DNA from: JBDGRJ01 sp042218115
GTDB taxonomy: Bacteria > Patescibacteriota > Patescibacteriia > Magasanikbacterales > UBA922
Direction: 5' to 3'
Length of the DNA: 5,001 nucleotides
Assembly: GCA_042218115.1 (NCBI GenBank)
Contig: JBDGRJ010000064.1
Span: 1-5,001 of the forward strand
This document shows positions 4,964-5,001 of this stretch, piece by piece. Within the stretch, counting starts at the first letter, position 1. Each line of letters starts with the position of its first letter. The notes below the pieces were generated by a model that saw nothing but the letters and a program-made list of their open reading frames with translations, searched no databases and was not told the origin of the DNA. The position numbers and the translations under genes were made by a program.

Positions 4964-5001
4964 GGTCTAACCTCCAAAAAACCGGACAAAACAATTCCGT
5001 T
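4960..5001 (-). CDS. Possible C-terminal tail of an upstream gene (partial, beyond the right edge)
   Basis: One minus-strand frame is open from the window edge and would encode ...NGIVLSGFLEVRP, ending at a TGA that overlaps the HEPN-like ATG as ATGA. Such 4-bp overlaps are typical of translationally coupled operon genes and would explain the internal GGAGGT. A second frame, ending at TAG (4969-4967), is also open to the edge, so which one, if either, is coding cannot be decided from 42 bases. Confidence 0.3.
   Translation of the reverse strand, partial: NGIVLSGFLEVRP
4970..4975 (-). promoter_or_regulatory. Strong Shine-Dalgarno site (GGAGGT) of the HEPN-like gene
   Basis: The minus strand reads GGAGGT, then six bases, then ATG at 4963. 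This is a near-ideal ribosome binding site and fixes the start. No TATA box is seen in the 38 bases available upstream, in contrast to the other five genes. Confidence 0.8.

Overview
This is an AT-rich window (very roughly 60-65% A+T by eye) that looks archaeal. Five of the six complete genes have no Shine-Dalgarno sequence. Instead each has a TATA-like box centred about 25-28 nt before its ATG, the spacing expected for leaderless archaeal transcripts. Arginine is often AGA and many proteins are lysine- or glutamate-rich. Several genes have bacterial-type relatives (cyclopropane synthase, nitroreductase), so a small, gene-acquiring archaeon such as a DPANN-type lineage is possible. The window has no rRNA or other marker, so the lineage stays open.

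Layout. Positions 1-132 hold no convincing gene but contain two copies of the palindrome ATTTAAAT and the TATA box of the first gene. A plus-strand circularly permuted GTPase (133-969), probably a ribosome-assembly factor, runs straight into a 60-bp tandem repeat. The repeat is interrupted by exactly 100 Ns (1068-1167), a scaffold gap of unknown real size. Just after the last partial repeat lie the promoter and gene of a plus-strand nitroreductase-family flavoprotein (1225-1800). It converges, with only 2 bp between stop codons, on a minus-strand block. In transcription order (right to left) that block is a small HEPN-like protein (4963-4559), an E. coli-type cyclopropane-fatty-acyl-phospholipid synthase (4533-3415), a divergent SDR oxidoreductase (3371-2451) and protein-L-isoaspartate O-methyltransferase (2402-1803).

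How the genes relate. The minus-strand genes are close together (25-48 bp apart), but cfa, the SDR gene and pcm each have their own TATA box, so they are probably separate transcripts rather than one operon. The HEPN-like gene is the exception. It has a strong GGAGGT ribosome binding site and may overlap, by ATGA, the end of a gene beyond the right edge. No obvious multi-gene pathway or defence system is visible. The points most worth checking are the repeat and gap, the bacterial-type cyclopropane synthase in an archaeal expression context, and the SDR whose catalytic tyrosine position is histidine and whose glycine-rich loop is interrupted.
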